Numbered from the stretch's first letter, positions 1 through 10,539 are shown. The stretch: 64,000 nucleotides of DNA from Vibrio hyugaensis (GCF_002906655.1 NZ_CP025795.1:1860001-1924000); one strand, 5' to 3'. The notes: a model not told the origin generated them from the letters alone. Numbers and translations: made by a program.

Positions 1-858
1 CCGTCTTGGTTGTTTTCTGGAATAGAAAAAAATCATGTGCTAGCTAGGATAATAACAGCATCACGAACGTTATCGTTAATAGCAGTCTTTGTTTTAATCA
101 AGAATGCTAGTGATTACACAATCTATGCATACATTATGTTGATAAATGAACTAGCAATAATAACTGCATCACATCTTATCATCATGTCAAGATACAAGAT
201 AAAACCAGTTCGAAGTAAATTAAAAAACTCATTACAGACTGGAAAAGATAGTTTAAGTTTTTTCCTTGCAAAGTCTGGAGTAGTAATTTATTCGTCTGGT
301 AGCACTATGTTTTTAGGTGCGTTCGGTGGCATGAACCAGATTGCACTATACAGTGCAGCAGAACGTCTTCATTCGGCTGGAAACAGTGCAATGATGCCAA
401 TAATAGCCCCATTAACTCCATACATGAATAGAACAAAAAATTATAAATTGTTCTACAAGATTGTTGTTATTACTGTAATTATCGCATGGACTGGCATTTT
501 ATTTGGTTTTATGTTCGGTGATGAAATTATTAGCATCATGTTCGGTTCTTGGTTTAGTGAATCAAAACAGGTTCTTGATATCTTACTAGTTTCGTTATCA
601 ATTAGTATTATTGGGATGCTATTTGGTTACCCCGCACTATTGCCTATTGGTCAAGAGAAACACGCTAACCTCAGCGTTGTTATAGGAGGTGCATTACAAA
701 TTGTAATGCTATCTTCAATCCTATTATTCGACATAGAAATCACTGCAATCACAATAGCGATAACATTAACTTTCAGCAATACCATAGCGACAGCTTATCG
801 AATAATAATGTTCATATCTAAGATAAAAAATGAAAAACATAGTAGTACAATGCGCTAA
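1..858 (+). CDS. Polysaccharide flippase (Wzx/PST family), C-terminal part
   Basis: The reading frame is open to base 1, so the gene enters from outside the window and the first in-frame start-like codon (TTG at 10) is not the true start. The visible 285 residues are very hydrophobic, with about seven membrane helices. The first residues (PSWLFSGIEK) match the motif that Wzx-type flippases carry near the middle. Such proteins move lipid-linked oligosaccharide units across the inner membrane. The next gene starts inside its 3' end (29-base overlap), so both lie in one polysaccharide operon. It is AT-rich like its neighbours. The family is clear; the exact substrate is not. Confidence 0.8.
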   Translation, partial: PSWLFSGIEKNHVLARIITASRTLSLIAVFVLIKNASDYTIYAYIMLINELAIITASHLIIMSRYKIKPVRSKLKNSLQTGKDSLSFFLAKSGVVIYSSGSTMFLGAFGGMNQIALYSAAERLHSAGNSAMMPIIAPLTPYMNRTKNYKLFYKIVVITVIIAWTGILFGFMFGDEIISIMFGSWFSESKQVLDILLVSLSISIIGMLFGYPALLPIGQEKHANLSVVIGGALQIVMLSSILLFDIEITAITIAITLTFSNTIATAYRIIMFISKIKNEKHSSTMR

Positions 859-1921
859 TAATATTGCACACCATTATCATGTGTACGGGATAGTAAAAGA
901 ACTATCAATGATGAATAATTCAAGAACGACAGTCATTCATCACGACTCTTGTAGTGATGTTTCATTATTTGAAATGAATAATGTTTTCATCAAAAACCAG
1001 AAATACAAACCGTTCAGTGGAATCGAACAATTAGCAAGATTCATAAACATAAAACTGAAACGAATTAAAACTGTTGACAACTATCTATTGTTAAAATCAG
1101 CAGATGTTATTAAAAACGCAGACGTTTTTATCTGCACGGATTTGATTGTTGGGAAACGGATAAAGGAATTTAACCCAAACTGTAAAGTCGTATGGGCGTT
1201 ACATGGTGCAGTTGCTAATTCATTTATGAATAGTGTTGATACTGATGGAGTAGACCTAATACTTTCATGTGGTGAAACAACAACTAATGCTGTCGGTTCT
1301 GGGTTTAATGGGAAAATCGTAGAGGTTGGCTCTGTCAAACTACATAGCTGCAAAAGTAATGACAAGAAAGTTAGTAAAATAGAATTATTCGGAAACGAAA
1401 ACAGAACGGTATTATACAACCCACATTTCAATAATAAAATTGGAGCACGTTCTTGGGATGACCACGGAATCGAGTTGCTAGACTGGTTCAAAAATAACAG
1501 TGATTTCAATTTGATATTCTCACCTCATCCAATGCTGGTAAAGAAAATAGATGAATCTATTTTAAGTCAATACAAAACGGACAACATTCACATTGATTTG
1601 GGTGGCAGTCGTTCCATGAATATGTCATATGAACCAGTTGTTGACGTGTATATTGGTGATGTTAGTAGTCATGCCCTAGAGTACATGTCAATGAATCAAA
1701 GAACATTCGTGTTCCATTCAAATCAAGATCTATCAAATGAATCAACAACAATGCACAAGCATGGTCGAACGTTCAATAGTTTTGATGAATTTTCAAGTGA
1801 ACTACTAAATAAAATCAGTGAAAACGAGGCAGAAATACAAAAAAGATACATTAGCACTGTATTTTCACCAGTAACAAACCCGTGCTCGTTATCAGCTAGC
1901 GTTATCATGGATTTATTATAA
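830..1921 (+). CDS. TagF-like glycosyl/glycerophosphotransferase
   Basis: 363 residues. The C-terminal half resembles the GT-B fold of CDP-glycerol glycerophosphotransferases. It has WALHG at about 122-126, SPHP at 231-234 and GDVSSHALEY at 276-285, which correspond to conserved HG, HP and SS-D/E positions of TagF/TagB-like enzymes. It probably transfers glycerol phosphate or a related group to the repeat unit. No signal peptide or membrane helix is visible, so it is expected to be cytoplasmic or peripheral. The start overlaps the flippase gene by 29 bases and the stop shares one base with the next ATG, so it is translationally coupled. The family assignment is moderate and the donor substrate is unknown. 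Confidence 0.6.
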   Translation: MKNIVVQCANNIAHHYHVYGIVKELSMMNNSRTTVIHHDSCSDVSLFEMNNVFIKNQKYKPFSGIEQLARFINIKLKRIKTVDNYLLLKSADVIKNADVFICTDLIVGKRIKEFNPNCKVVWALHGAVANSFMNSVDTDGVDLILSCGETTTNAVGSGFNGKIVEVGSVKLHSCKSNDKKVSKIELFGNENRTVLYNPHFNNKIGARSWDDHGIELLDWFKNNSDFNLIFSPHPMLVKKIDESILSQYKTDNIHIDLGGSRSMNMSYEPVVDVYIGDVSSHALEYMSMNQRTFVFHSNQDLSNESTTMHKHGRTFNSFDEFSSELLNKISENEAEIQKRYISTVFSPVTNPCSLSASVIMDLL

Positions 1922-2994
1922 TGCCATTAACAATACAACTACTACTAGCACTGTTAATAATTGTTGGTATCTTTAGTTTTACACGTCATAGTTTGACTGT
2001 GTACGCAGTGTTAATGCCATTCATAATCATAACTTATTCACTAATAAGCGGGTTTCGTAATGTTGGTGCTGATACAGAAACATACATATCAATTTATGGA
2101 AACGTTGATCAGTTCTCGATGTACATGTTACCACTTCAGGTGGTAACTTATGTTGAGGTTGGTTACAACAACATAATGTACTTGTTCAAACATTTCGGTG
2201 CTTCATTCGAAATTTTTTCAACTGCAATGACCTTGTTCTTTTTGATTGGAGTGTTTCATTCGTATAAATCCATAACGAATAACTACTACGTCGCTGCAAT
2301 GTCATTAATATTCTTTTTGTTCACGTTTACCTGCTACCAACTAACTTTCAATCAAGTTAGACAAGGGGTATCAATCGTGTTCGTTCTCTTTGCAACGAAT
2401 AGTTTGTATGTCAATGACCACAAGAAATACTTATCATGGGTACTTGTGTCATCCTTATTCCATTCATCGGCATTGATGTTTCTTGCGTTGCCTGTGTTCA
2501 GATCGTTTATTGAAAGTATGTCAACAAAAACAAGATGGACAATAATAGCGCTAATGCCCGTTATGATGAACATCGGATTTGGTAAGGAAATAGTTTCAGC
2601 AATAATTACGGTTTCAAATGGGGTGATCGATTTAGGTAACGTTGGCGACAGGGTTTCTAGATATAGTGATTCTGATTTGTTTGGTAGACAGTCAGAATTC
2701 GGTCTTATAACAATTCTATCGTTACTTGGGTTATGTGTGTTAAACATGTATTCTGAAGTAAATGACAAATCTACTAGATTTTTCACATCATTGGTAACGT
2801 TTGGTTATTTCGTTTTTTCTATAACCTTCGACTTTGTTGTTATAAGTCAGAGAATACTATACGTTTTCGACATAATAATGGTCTGCCTATTAGTAAACAC
2901 GTTAGTCAATCACGACAAAGATAATGAAAAATTCCTACTATCTGCGGTGATCTTTATTGCATTATCGCTTAAAGTAGTTGTAACAAGGGCATAA
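1921..2994 (+). CDS. EpsG-family O-antigen/EPS polymerase-like membrane protein (Wzy)
   Basis: 357 residues with about ten predicted membrane helices. Residues 45-60 carry the GFRNVGADTETY signature of the EpsG family (G-x-R-x-x-x-G-x-D-T-x-x-Y). By position and topology it should be the Wzy polymerase that joins repeat units at the periplasmic face after flipping. It overlaps the previous stop by one base and lies 3 bases before the next gene. Wzy proteins diverge strongly in sequence, so the role rests on topology, the EpsG motif and location between the flippase and glycosyltransferase genes. Confidence 0.7.
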   Translation: MPLTIQLLLALLIIVGIFSFTRHSLTVYAVLMPFIIITYSLISGFRNVGADTETYISIYGNVDQFSMYMLPLQVVTYVEVGYNNIMYLFKHFGASFEIFSTAMTLFFLIGVFHSYKSITNNYYVAAMSLIFFLFTFTCYQLTFNQVRQGVSIVFVLFATNSLYVNDHKKYLSWVLVSSLFHSSALMFLALPVFRSFIESMSTKTRWTIIALMPVMMNIGFGKEIVSAIITVSNGVIDLGNVGDRVSRYSDSDLFGRQSEFGLITILSLLGLCVLNMYSEVNDKSTRFFTSLVTFGYFVFSITFDFVVISQRILYVFDIIMVCLLVNTLVNHDKDNEKFLLSAVIFIALSLKVVVTRA

Positions 2995-2997
2995 GTC

Positions 2998-3942
2998 ATG
3001 ATTAGTGTAGTTATACCATGCTATAACGCATCTAAGTTTGTCGAAACTGCAATTAATTCAATTTTTGAACAGACAACAAAATTAGATTTTGAGATAATAA
3101 TCGTTGATGATGGGTCTTCGGATAATCTAATAGAAGTTGTATCAAAATACGATAACTTGAAATACATCAAGCAAAAAAACGGGGGGGTATCGAAAGCTCG
3201 TAATACAGGAATATTAAATTCATTCTTTGAATATGTAATTTTCCTTGATGCAGATGATCGATTTAATAAAAACTTATTCTGCGAATTAAAAAAACGTATT
3301 GAGGATGGATACGACTTAATATCATGGGGATACCTTGTTGAAAAAAATGGTTCTGTTTCGGATTATACAAACTACAGAATTGAAAACTCCGAGTTTGTAG
3401 GTGATGAGTTTATTAAACTGTTTTTGTCAAAGACAGTTTATCAATGCATTTGTTCATTCTGTGTTAAGAAATCCGTATTAATACAGAATAACATAACGTT
3501 TGACGTTGGATATAAGTATTCAGAGGACATAAACTTTCAAATTGAGGTTATGTCCAATTCACACAAGATAAAATATATAAACAAACCTATGTTCGTTTAT
3601 ACTATTACTGGAACGTCTGCTACATCTATAGTTAGTTCAGAAAGAATTCGATCAATTTCTCTGTTTGACAAAACAAGAGAAAAAATCAGTGAAAACCTAC
3701 ACGATTCGTTCGACCAATACGTGGGTATGAACTATCTTTACCGAATTGGTCTAGTAATTAAGTGCGAAAATAAAAGTTGTGAATTGTTCGAATCGTTAAT
3801 CTCAACATCTCATGTCCTAAAAAGACCTAGGTTGTCATTATCGAATAAAAGAAAATTTGTAATGACTGTTGCCAAAACTTCATTACCGATAATTAAATTT
3901 TGGTTCAAAATATCGAAGTTAAAGTACAGAAATAGATCATGA
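2998..3942 (+). CDS. Family 2 glycosyltransferase
   Basis: 314 residues. The N-terminal GT-A domain starts [12 protein letters not shown]. It has the nucleotide-binding DDGSSD at 37-42 and the metal-binding DADD at 84-87, which define an inverting family-2 glycosyltransferase. It probably adds one sugar of the repeat unit on the cytoplasmic face. The C-terminal third is basic and not diagnostic. The stop overlaps the ugd start by four bases (ATGA), so translation is coupled. The donor and acceptor sugars cannot be deduced. Confidence 0.85.
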   Translation: MISVVIPCYNASKFVETAINSIFEQTTKLDFEIIIVDDGSSDNLIEVVSKYDNLKYIKQKNGGVSKARNTGILNSFFEYVIFLDADDRFNKNLFCELKKRIEDGYDLISWGYLVEKNGSVSDYTNYRIENSEFVGDEFIKLFLSKTVYQCICSFCVKKSVLIQNNITFDVGYKYSEDINFQIEVMSNSHKIKYINKPMFVYTITGTSATSIVSSERIRSISLFDKTREKISENLHDSFDQYVGMNYLYRIGLVIKCENKSCELFESLISTSHVLKRPRLSLSNKRKFVMTVAKTSLPIIKFWFKISKLKYRNRS

Positions 3943-5105
3943 AAATAACAATCGTTGGAACTGGATACGTTGGTCTATCAAATGCTGTGCTACTAGCACA
4001 GCATAACCAAGTAACCGCACTAGAGGTTGACCTCAACAAAGTTCTACTTATCAACGCTAAAGTATCCCCAATCGAAGATAAAGAAATTGCGGATTACTTA
4101 GTTAAAAAAAAACTAAATCTGGTAGCAACAACCGATAAAGAACTTGCTTATAAAGACGCTGACTTTGTTGTTATCGCTACCCCAACCGATTACGACCCAA
4201 TGACTAACTACTTCGATACCTCTACGGTTGAAAAAGTAATCAATGAGGTTTTAGAAGCTAACCCGAATGCAGTAATGGTAATAAAGTCTACGGTTCCAGT
4301 AGGGTTCACTGAACGAGTTAAAAAAGAGTTAGGAACAGATAACGTTATATTTAGTCCTGAATTCCTACGCGAGGGACGAGCTTTATACGATAATCTATAC
4401 CCGTCTCGTATTGTTATCGGTGAGCGTTCAGAACGTGCAGAACAGTTCGCTAACCTATTAAAGCAAGGCTCAAATAAGCCGGAAGTAGAAACACTGTTTA
4501 CGGATTCAACGGAAGCTGAAGCAATCAAGCTGTTTTCCAACACTTACCTAGCGATGCGTGTTGCTTACTTTAACGAGCTAGATACATACGCAGAAAAACA
4601 CGGATTAGACTCACGTCAAATCATTGAGGGGGTAACGTTAGACCCTCGCATTGGAAATCACTACTGCAACCCTAGTTTTGGTTATGGTGGTTACTGTCTA
4701 CCAAAGGACACAAAGCAGCTTCTAGCTAACTATCAGGATGTACCAAACAACATGATCAGTGCAATCGTAGACGCTAACCGAACTCGTAAAGATTTCGTAG
4801 CAGAATCGATTCTAAGCAAGAACCCGAAAGTTGTAGGTATCTACCGACTAGTCATGAAATCGGGCTCAGATAATTTCCGCGCGTCCTCGATTCAGGGTGT
4901 AATGAAGCGCATTAAAGCTAAGGGCGTGAAAGTCGTAGTATTCGAACCTGTTCTACAAGAAAGTGAATTTTTTGGTTCTGAAGTAATGACCGACTTAGAA
5001 AAATTTAAGGTGATTACGGATGTCATCGTCTCTAACCGCATGGATGAAGTTTTATCTGACGTTGAGAACAAAGTTTACACACGTGACTTGTTCGGTAACG
5101 ATTAA
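3939..5105 (+). CDS. ugd: UDP-glucose 6-dehydrogenase
   Basis: 388 residues, the usual length of the short enterobacterial-type enzyme. It oxidises UDP-glucose to UDP-glucuronate with two NAD+, supplying an acidic sugar for the polysaccharide. It has the Rossmann motif GTGYVGL at 7-13, the STVPVG motif near 117, lysine 197 in the helix [11 protein letters not shown], and the catalytic cysteine 253 in [11 protein letters not shown]. It overlaps the upstream glycosyltransferase gene by ATGA and is followed by a strong terminator at 5115-5138. Leucine codons lean to CTA and GC is a little higher than in the genes before it. Confidence 0.95.
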   Translation: MKITIVGTGYVGLSNAVLLAQHNQVTALEVDLNKVLLINAKVSPIEDKEIADYLVKKKLNLVATTDKELAYKDADFVVIATPTDYDPMTNYFDTSTVEKVINEVLEANPNAVMVIKSTVPVGFTERVKKELGTDNVIFSPEFLREGRALYDNLYPSRIVIGERSERAEQFANLLKQGSNKPEVETLFTDSTEAEAIKLFSNTYLAMRVAYFNELDTYAEKHGLDSRQIIEGVTLDPRIGNHYCNPSFGYGGYCLPKDTKQLLANYQDVPNNMISAIVDANRTRKDFVAESILSKNPKVVGIYRLVMKSGSDNFRASSIQGVMKRIKAKGVKVVVFEPVLQESEFFGSEVMTDLEKFKVITDVIVSNRMDEVLSDVENKVYTRDLFGND

Positions 5106-5114
5106 TAATTTCAT

Positions 5115-5138
5115 AGGGTGCTGAACTGCACCCTTTTT
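5115..5138 (+). terminator. Rho-independent terminator after ugd
   Basis: A perfect 7-bp stem (AGGGTGC at 5115-5121, GCACCCT at 5128-5134) with a 6-base loop is followed by a T run. It lies 10 bases after the ugd stop and 14 bases before the next glycosyltransferase ATG, so it should reduce transcription into the last three genes. Confidence 0.8.
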
Positions 5139-5151
5139 GATGTCGTCGTGA

Positions 5152-5898
5152 ATGTTAGTATCTATTATCACACCGTCTTTTAATTGCCAGAACACAATTA
5201 AAAAGACTATAAAGTCTGTAATGAATCAAACTTACCAAAATTGGGAAATGATCATTGTTGATGATTGTTCTACAGATGGTTCATTAGAAATTATTGAACG
5301 ATTCATCTCAAATGAACCACGGATAAAGTTAATTAGGAGTAGCTGGAACGGTGGTGCTGCCGTTGCAAGAAATACAGGTATCTCCATAGCAAAAGGGCGA
5401 TTTATCGCTTTTCTTGATAGTGATGACCTTTGGCATGAAACAAAGTTAGAAAAACAAATTCAGTTCATGCTGGATAATAACGTTGAATTGAGTTACACAC
5501 CGTATAACCGATATCATGCAAACGGTACATTATTAGGAGCGTTTTTCCCTAAAAGCAAACTAACCTACAAAGACATTTTGAAATCAAATAGTATCGGGTG
5601 CTTAACCGCTATCTACGACACACAACGAATTGGTAAGGTATTCATGCCTAACATTTCAAAGCGTCAAGATATGGGTTTATGGTTGCGTATTTTAAAGCAA
5701 GTTGAGTATGCTCACTGTTATAATGAAGTTCTAGCTGATTACTTAGCCGTTCAGGAAAACAGTGTTTCATCAAATAAACTAACTGCGGCAAAATTCCAAT
5801 GGCGTTTATACCGTGAAGTAGAAAAATTAGATTTAAAAACAAGTCTATATAACTTTGTGAACTATTTTTATTACGGCGTTAAGAAATCAAAAGCATGA
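5152..5898 (+). CDS. Family 2 glycosyltransferase
   Basis: 248 residues. It is a typical GT-A family-2 domain: [11 protein letters not shown] at the N-terminus, DDCSTD at 37-42 and the metal-binding DSDD at 89-92. It probably adds one sugar to the growing repeat unit. The ATG at 5152 lies only 14 bases after the ugd terminator and I see no obvious promoter in that short gap, so expression probably depends on readthrough. Its stop overlaps the galU start by four bases. At 248 aa it is a minimal, single-domain member of the family. Confidence 0.85.
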   Translation: MLVSIITPSFNCQNTIKKTIKSVMNQTYQNWEMIIVDDCSTDGSLEIIERFISNEPRIKLIRSSWNGGAAVARNTGISIAKGRFIAFLDSDDLWHETKLEKQIQFMLDNNVELSYTPYNRYHANGTLLGAFFPKSKLTYKDILKSNSIGCLTAIYDTQRIGKVFMPNISKRQDMGLWLRILKQVEYAHCYNEVLADYLAVQENSVSSNKLTAAKFQWRLYREVEKLDLKTSLYNFVNYFYYGVKKSKA

Positions 5899-6767
5899 AA
5901 GCAGTAATTCCAGTCGCAGGCCTTGGCACTCGCATGTTGCCCGCAACGAAAGCCATTCCTAAAGAGATGTTACCGTTAGTTGATAAGCCGCTAATTCAGT
6001 ACATCGTAAACGAGTGTGTCGCAGCCGGTATAAAAGAAATCGTACTTGTTACCCACTCTTCTAAAAACGCTATCGAAAACCATTTCGATACATCATTCGA
6101 GTTAGAAACCACACTTGAGCAACGTGTCAAGCGTCAACAGTTAGACGAAATCCGTTCTATCTGCCCGCCTGATGTCACCATTATGCACGTTCGACAAGGT
6201 AAAGCGTTGGGTTTAGGCCATGCGGTTCTGTGTGCTAAACCTATGATAGGTGATGATGATTTTGTTGTGGTGCTTCCTGATGTGATTCTAGATGAATACA
6301 CAGCAGACCAAGCCACAGAGAATCTTGCAGGAATGATCGAGCGCTTTAACCGTTTCAATGCGTCGCAAATCTTGGTTGAGCCTGTACCAATGGAAGAAAC
6401 ATTCAAGTACGGGATCGCTGACATTGGCGGCGAGTTGTTGAAGCCTAGTGAGTCGTCAAAAATTAAGGCTATGGTCGAGAAGCCAGATCCATCGGTTGCC
6501 CCATCTAACCTTGCAATCGTTGGCCGCTATGTTCTCTCCCATCGAATTTGGGATCTGCTAGAGCAAACCCAAGTCGGCACAGGTGGCGAAATCCAATTGA
6601 CCGACGCAATTGACGCACTTATCGAAATCGAAGCCGTAGAAGCGTATCACATGACTGGTGAATCCCATGATTGTGGTGACAAACTAGGATATGCCAAAGC
6701 ATTTTTCAAATATGCGTTGCGGCACCATTCGATTGGTTCCGATTTTAAAAACTTCCTCGAACATTAA
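5895..6767 (+). CDS. galU: UTP-glucose-1-phosphate uridylyltransferase
   Basis: 290 residues, normal for GalU. It makes UDP-glucose from UTP and glucose-1-phosphate, the substrate of the Ugd encoded upstream. It has the nucleotide-binding [18 protein letters not shown] at residues 9-26, VLPDV near 130, and VEKP in the sugar-binding half. GC content is higher than in the first five genes, close to the rest of the window, suggesting it belongs to a conserved boundary of the locus. The start overlaps the previous gene (ATGA), and a terminator follows. Confidence 0.95.
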   Translation: MKAVIPVAGLGTRMLPATKAIPKEMLPLVDKPLIQYIVNECVAAGIKEIVLVTHSSKNAIENHFDTSFELETTLEQRVKRQQLDEIRSICPPDVTIMHVRQGKALGLGHAVLCAKPMIGDDDFVVVLPDVILDEYTADQATENLAGMIERFNRFNASQILVEPVPMEETFKYGIADIGGELLKPSESSKIKAMVEKPDPSVAPSNLAIVGRYVLSHRIWDLLEQTQVGTGGEIQLTDAIDALIEIEAVEAYHMTGESHDCGDKLGYAKAFFKYALRHHSIGSDFKNFLEH

Positions 6768-6790
6768 ATAAAATTTAATTGTTTTATTTT

Positions 6791-6820
6791 AAAAGGGTGC
6801 TGTCTAGCGCCCTTTTCTTT
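6791..6820 (+). terminator. Rho-independent terminator after galU
   Basis: An 11-bp stem with one G-T pair (6791-6801 with 6806-6816) and a 4-base loop is followed by CTTT. Its core, AGGGTGCTG...GC-CCCTTTT, closely resembles the terminator after ugd, so the two may share an origin. The next gene starts 12 bases later. Confidence 0.8.
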
Positions 6821-6831
6821 TGGTATGTGCA

Positions 6832-7728
6832 ATGAAAAACATTATTAACGTCTACTGTCCATCAGAATACGAAAATCTAGTTATTCAAATTCTAGATAAA
6901 CACAAATTAAATTACTCGATTAACAAAACTGACTTAGATATTTTCCGGAATCAACAGATTTGCCATTTCATGAGTTCGCAATTAAGTAAAGAGACTCATG
7001 ATTTACTAATCAAAGCGACAAAATACGGCGCGACGATTGAACCACTTTCAGAGTATCTATCAAAGAAAGTCGGTTACATTGAGTTAGAGCTGCTACACCC
7101 TGATTACTTCTTGCAACATAAATCGTTTTCTATCCTACGCAAAAAACACTACGAATTGCAGAAACGACTCTTAGATTTAATGATGGTCGCTTTACTTGCT
7201 CCAATCGCCATCCCTATCGGGTTAATAACAGCGGCTGCAATCAAATTGGAATCAGAGGGTGACGTTTTCTTTAAGCAGGAACGTGTAGGACGCTACAACA
7301 AACCATTTAAGGTCATTAAGTTCCGCTCAATGGGTATGGATGCAGAAAAGAACGGCGCGCAATGGGCGAGTAAAAACGATATGCGAGTCACTCGTGTCGG
7401 TAAGTTTATTCGTAAAACGCGCATCGACGAACTACCTCAACTGATCAACGTCCTCAAAGGTGAAATGTCGATGGTTGGCGCACGTCCAGAACGTGAAGTG
7501 TTCATCCAGGATTTGGAGAAAGAGATACCTTACTACCGTTTCCGCCACGCAGCACACGTTGGCATCACTGGGTTGGCTCAGGTTTCCTACCCTTACGGTG
7601 AATCATTGGAAGATGCGAAATGGAAACACCGTTATGATGTTCACTACATCAAAAACCAATCGCTAATGGTCGACCTTAAGATTCTGACCAAAACGGTGAA
7701 AGTCGTTTTGTTTGGCATGGGTCAGTAA
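6832..7728 (+). CDS. Initiating sugar-phosphate transferase (WcaJ/PssY-type)
   Basis: 298 residues from ATG 6832; the upstream in-frame TTG is less likely. It should transfer a sugar phosphate from a UDP-sugar to undecaprenyl phosphate, the first step of repeat-unit synthesis. Residues 1-110 form a soluble N-terminal domain, followed by one hydrophobic segment at about 114-136. The conserved bacterial sugar transferase domain follows, with FKVIKFRSM near 160-167, RIDELPQLINVLKGEMSMVG and the ARPE motif. It closes the polysaccharide locus. The N-terminal domain is unlike the multi-helix domain of classical WcaJ, so the exact subfamily is uncertain. Confidence 0.85.
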   Translation: MKNIINVYCPSEYENLVIQILDKHKLNYSINKTDLDIFRNQQICHFMSSQLSKETHDLLIKATKYGATIEPLSEYLSKKVGYIELELLHPDYFLQHKSFSILRKKHYELQKRLLDLMMVALLAPIAIPIGLITAAAIKLESEGDVFFKQERVGRYNKPFKVIKFRSMGMDAEKNGAQWASKNDMRVTRVGKFIRKTRIDELPQLINVLKGEMSMVGARPEREVFIQDLEKEIPYYRFRHAAHVGITGLAQVSYPYGESLEDAKWKHRYDVHYIKNQSLMVDLKILTKTVKVVLFGMGQ

Positions 7729-8048
7729 AAGAGGAACACTAGCCGACTCTTCCAACACATTGAAATTCAATGTGGTCGTAGAAGTCAGTGTAATACGTAC
7801 CGAAATCAGTAAAGAATAATATTAAGGAAGAGCAGTGTGGAAAATGCGGTACAGTGAAAACTCTCTAACATTAGTTAAAAATTACATAGTGTTAGATACA
7901 AAAGTGTCCCATAAACTATGGGACACTTTGATAGGTCAAAAAGAGTTACATGTAGCAATTCATATTTACTAATTCATTCGTTTGAATAACCAACATTCAC
8001 ATTAAGAACTCACTCAAATCATACAACTCCTACCTAACCCTACTTCCC
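7729..8048. other. Intergenic region between polysaccharide locus and tdh
   Basis: 320 bases without a convincing gene. It holds a 9-bp inverted repeat with a 1-base centre (CACATTGAA / TTCAATGTG, 7756-7774), possibly a protein-binding site. It also holds a perfect 13-bp hairpin at 7901-7929. The two flanking genes converge here, so no promoter is expected. Confidence 0.6.
7901..7929. terminator. Bidirectional hairpin between convergent genes
   Basis: A perfect 13-bp stem (7901-7913 with 7917-7929) has a 3-base loop and A/T ends on both sides. It lies between the sugar transferase gene (+) and tdh (-), which converge. The T runs are only the three bases at the stem ends, so termination strength is uncertain. 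Confidence 0.55.
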
Positions 8049-9080
8049 TTATTCCCAATCAAGAATAACCTTGCCTGACATACCGCTGCGCATTACGTCG
8101 AAGCCTTCTTGGAAGTCATCAATCTTGTAGTGGTGCGTGATGATTGGCGATAGATCCAAACCAGATTGGATCAGTGAAGCCATCTTGTACCAAGTTTCGA
8201 ACATTTCACGACCGTAAATACCTTTGATCACCAAGCCTTTGAAGATAACTTGGTTCCAGTCGATACCCATGTCTGATGGTGGAATACCTAGCAGTGCAAT
8301 GCGACCACCGTGGTTCATAGTCGTTAGCATAGAGTTGAATGCTGCTGGGTTACCAGACATTTCTAGGCCTACGTCGAAACCTTCTGTCATGCCTAGCTCA
8401 GACATTACGTCTTCTAACTTCTCTTCAGCAACGTTTACTGCGCGCGTTACGCCCATCTTACGAGCAAGTTCTAGGCGGTATTCGTTCACGTCTGTGATCA
8501 CTACATGACGAGCACCAACGTGTTTCGCTACTGCCGCTGCCATGATGCCGATTGGGCCAGCACCAGTGATCAGTACATCTTCGCCTACTAGGTCGAAAGA
8601 AAGCGCGGTGTGTACTGCGTTACCAAACGGGTCAAAGATAGACGCTAGATCGTCAGAGATGCCTTCAGGGATCTTGAACGCATTGAACGCTGGGATCACT
8701 AGGTATTCTGCGAATGCACCCTCACGGTTAACGCCCACACCAATCGTGTTACGACATAGGTGAGTACGGCCGCCACGACAGTTACGACAGTGACCACACG
8801 TGATGTGACCTTCGCCAGATACGCGGTCACCGATTTCAAAGCCACGAACTTCCTGGCCAATCGCAACCACTTCGCCCACGTATTCGTGACCGACAACCAT
8901 AGGTACTGGAATTGTCTTTTGTGACCATTCGTCCCAGTTGTAGATGTGTACGTCTGTACCACAGATAGCGGTTTTCTTAATTTTGATCAGAATGTCGTTA
9001 TGGCCAACTTCAGGTTTATCAACCTCAGTCATCCAGATGCCTTGTTCAGGCTTTAGCTTTGATAATGCTTTAATTTTCAT
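8049..9080 (-). CDS. tdh: L-threonine 3-dehydrogenase
   Basis: 343 residues from the ATG at 9080. The longer frame to 9131 would add 17 residues that the family lacks. It is a zinc-dependent medium-chain dehydrogenase that oxidises threonine to 2-amino-3-ketobutyrate. It has the catalytic-zinc ligands CGTDVH (Cys40) and GHEYVGEV, the structural-zinc cluster [15 protein letters not shown], and the NAD-binding [10 protein letters not shown]. It lies downstream of kbl in the usual order, but the 202-base gap contains a large hairpin, so it may have its own promoter or reduced readthrough. Confidence 0.95.
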   Translation of the reverse strand: MKIKALSKLKPEQGIWMTEVDKPEVGHNDILIKIKKTAICGTDVHIYNWDEWSQKTIPVPMVVGHEYVGEVVAIGQEVRGFEIGDRVSGEGHITCGHCRNCRGGRTHLCRNTIGVGVNREGAFAEYLVIPAFNAFKIPEGISDDLASIFDPFGNAVHTALSFDLVGEDVLITGAGPIGIMAAAVAKHVGARHVVITDVNEYRLELARKMGVTRAVNVAEEKLEDVMSELGMTEGFDVGLEMSGNPAAFNSMLTTMNHGGRIALLGIPPSDMGIDWNQVIFKGLVIKGIYGREMFETWYKMASLIQSGLDLSPIITHHYKIDDFQEGFDVMRSGMSGKVILDWE

Positions 9081-9153
9081 AGTATTCACCAAACATTGCC
9101 CCGCTCTATGCGTGACAAAAAATTCTTTCATCTAATGCGTTTAAAGAAGAAAT

Positions 9154-9201
9154 AAAGGCTTTGCCCATGAGCCGACTCTGAAGAGTTGGGAAAGCCTTTT
9201 T
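9154..9201. terminator. Hairpin in the kbl-tdh gap
   Basis: AAAGGCTTT (9154-9162) pairs with AAAGCCTTT (9191-9199). The stem is extended by CCC/GGG, and an inner imperfect stem ACTCT/GAGTT. T-rich bases follow on both strands. It lies between the kbl stop and the tdh start, where it could attenuate kbl transcripts or separate the two units. Confidence 0.6.
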
Positions 9202-9282
9202 ATCTTTAAACGTAAGCTCTTTCTCCTTCCTATCTAATCCCTCCCCTATGCTTAGGAGGAGGCTAGGAAGGGGAAACGAAAC

Positions 9283-10476
9283 TTAGATGATGCCCATGTC
9301 CTTACCAACTTGGATAAACGCGTCGATTGCACGGTCTAGTTGCTCACGAGAGTGCGCCGCAGACATTTGAGTACGGATACGCGCTTGACCTTTTGGTACA
9401 ACAGGGAATGAGAAGCCGATTACGTAGATGCCTTTCTCTAGAGCGCGCTCTGCGAATTCTGCTGCTACTTTTGCGTCGCCAAGCATGATTGGAATGATTG
9501 CGTGGTCAGCACCACCCATTGTGAAGCCTGCGTCTTCCATACGAGTACGGAAGTGTGCTGCGTTTTCCCATAGGCGGTCACGTAGGTCACCGCTCTCTTC
9601 TAGTAGGTCTAGAACGCGAATAGAAGCGCTTACGATTGCTGGTGCAACAGAGTTAGAGAATAGGTATGGACGAGAACGCTGACGTAGCCAGTCAATCACT
9701 TCCGCTTTACCAGACGTGTAACCGCCTGAAGCGCCGCCCATTGCTTTACCTAGCGTACCAGTGATGATGTCGATACGGTCAACCACGTTGTGGTGCTCGT
9801 GCGTACCTGCACCTGTTTTCCCCATGAAGCCAACAGCGTGAGAGTCATCAACCATCGTCAATGCGCCGTACTTCTCTGCTAGGTCACAGATAGCTGGAAG
9901 GTTTGCCACTACGCCGTCCATTGAGAACACGCCGTCAGTTACGATAAGAATGTGGCGAGCACCCGCTTCTTTCGCAGCGATCAGTTGTTGCTCTAGTTCT
10001 TCCATATTGTTATTTGAGTAGCGGAAACGCATCGCTTTACATAGACGAACACCGTCGATAATTGACGCGTGGTTTAGAGAGTCAGATATGATTGCGTCTT
10101 CTTTGCCTAGAATCGTTTCAAATAGGCCCGCGTTTGCGTCGAAACATGATGTGTAAAGAATCGTGTCTTCTTTACCTAGGAACTTAGAAAGCTTCTGCTC
10201 AAGCTCTTTGTGGATGTCTTGAGTACCACAGATGAAACGTACTGAAGCCATACCAAAACCGTGCTCGTCCATGCCTGCTTTACCCGCTTCGATAAGTGCT
10301 GGGTGGTTAGCAAGACCAAGGTAGTTGTTCGCACAGAAGTTTAGTACTTCTTCACCAGTAGAGATTTTAACAGCCGCTTGCTGTTGAGACGTGATAATAC
10401 GCTCTGCTTTGTAAAGACCTTCCGCCTTCACTTCTTCAATTTGCTGTTCAATCTGTTGGTAAAATGCAGAAGACAT
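9283..10476 (-). CDS. kbl: 2-amino-3-ketobutyrate CoA ligase (glycine C-acetyltransferase)
   Basis: 397 residues. The start at ATG 10476 is chosen because AAGGAA lies at a good distance upstream and the protein then begins like E. coli Kbl. It is a PLP enzyme of the alpha-oxoamine synthase family that cleaves 2-amino-3-ketobutyrate with CoA to glycine and acetyl-CoA, the step after Tdh. The PLP lysine lies in [18 protein letters not shown] and the [10 protein letters not shown]-terminal motif are present. A near-perfect CRP site lies 64 bases upstream, which fits catabolic control. Confidence 0.95.
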   Translation of the reverse strand: MSSAFYQQIEQQIEEVKAEGLYKAERIITSQQQAAVKISTGEEVLNFCANNYLGLANHPALIEAGKAGMDEHGFGMASVRFICGTQDIHKELEQKLSKFLGKEDTILYTSCFDANAGLFETILGKEDAIISDSLNHASIIDGVRLCKAMRFRYSNNNMEELEQQLIAAKEAGARHILIVTDGVFSMDGVVANLPAICDLAEKYGALTMVDDSHAVGFMGKTGAGTHEHHNVVDRIDIITGTLGKAMGGASGGYTSGKAEVIDWLRQRSRPYLFSNSVAPAIVSASIRVLDLLEESGDLRDRLWENAAHFRTRMEDAGFTMGGADHAIIPIMLGDAKVAAEFAERALEKGIYVIGFSFPVVPKGQARIRTQMSAAHSREQLDRAIDAFIQVGKDMGII

Positions 10477-10539
10477 TCGCAATTCCTTCCTGTTTATTTT
10501 GTCGAGTTTTTACTCGATTAGAATTAGGTTGAGCCTTTA

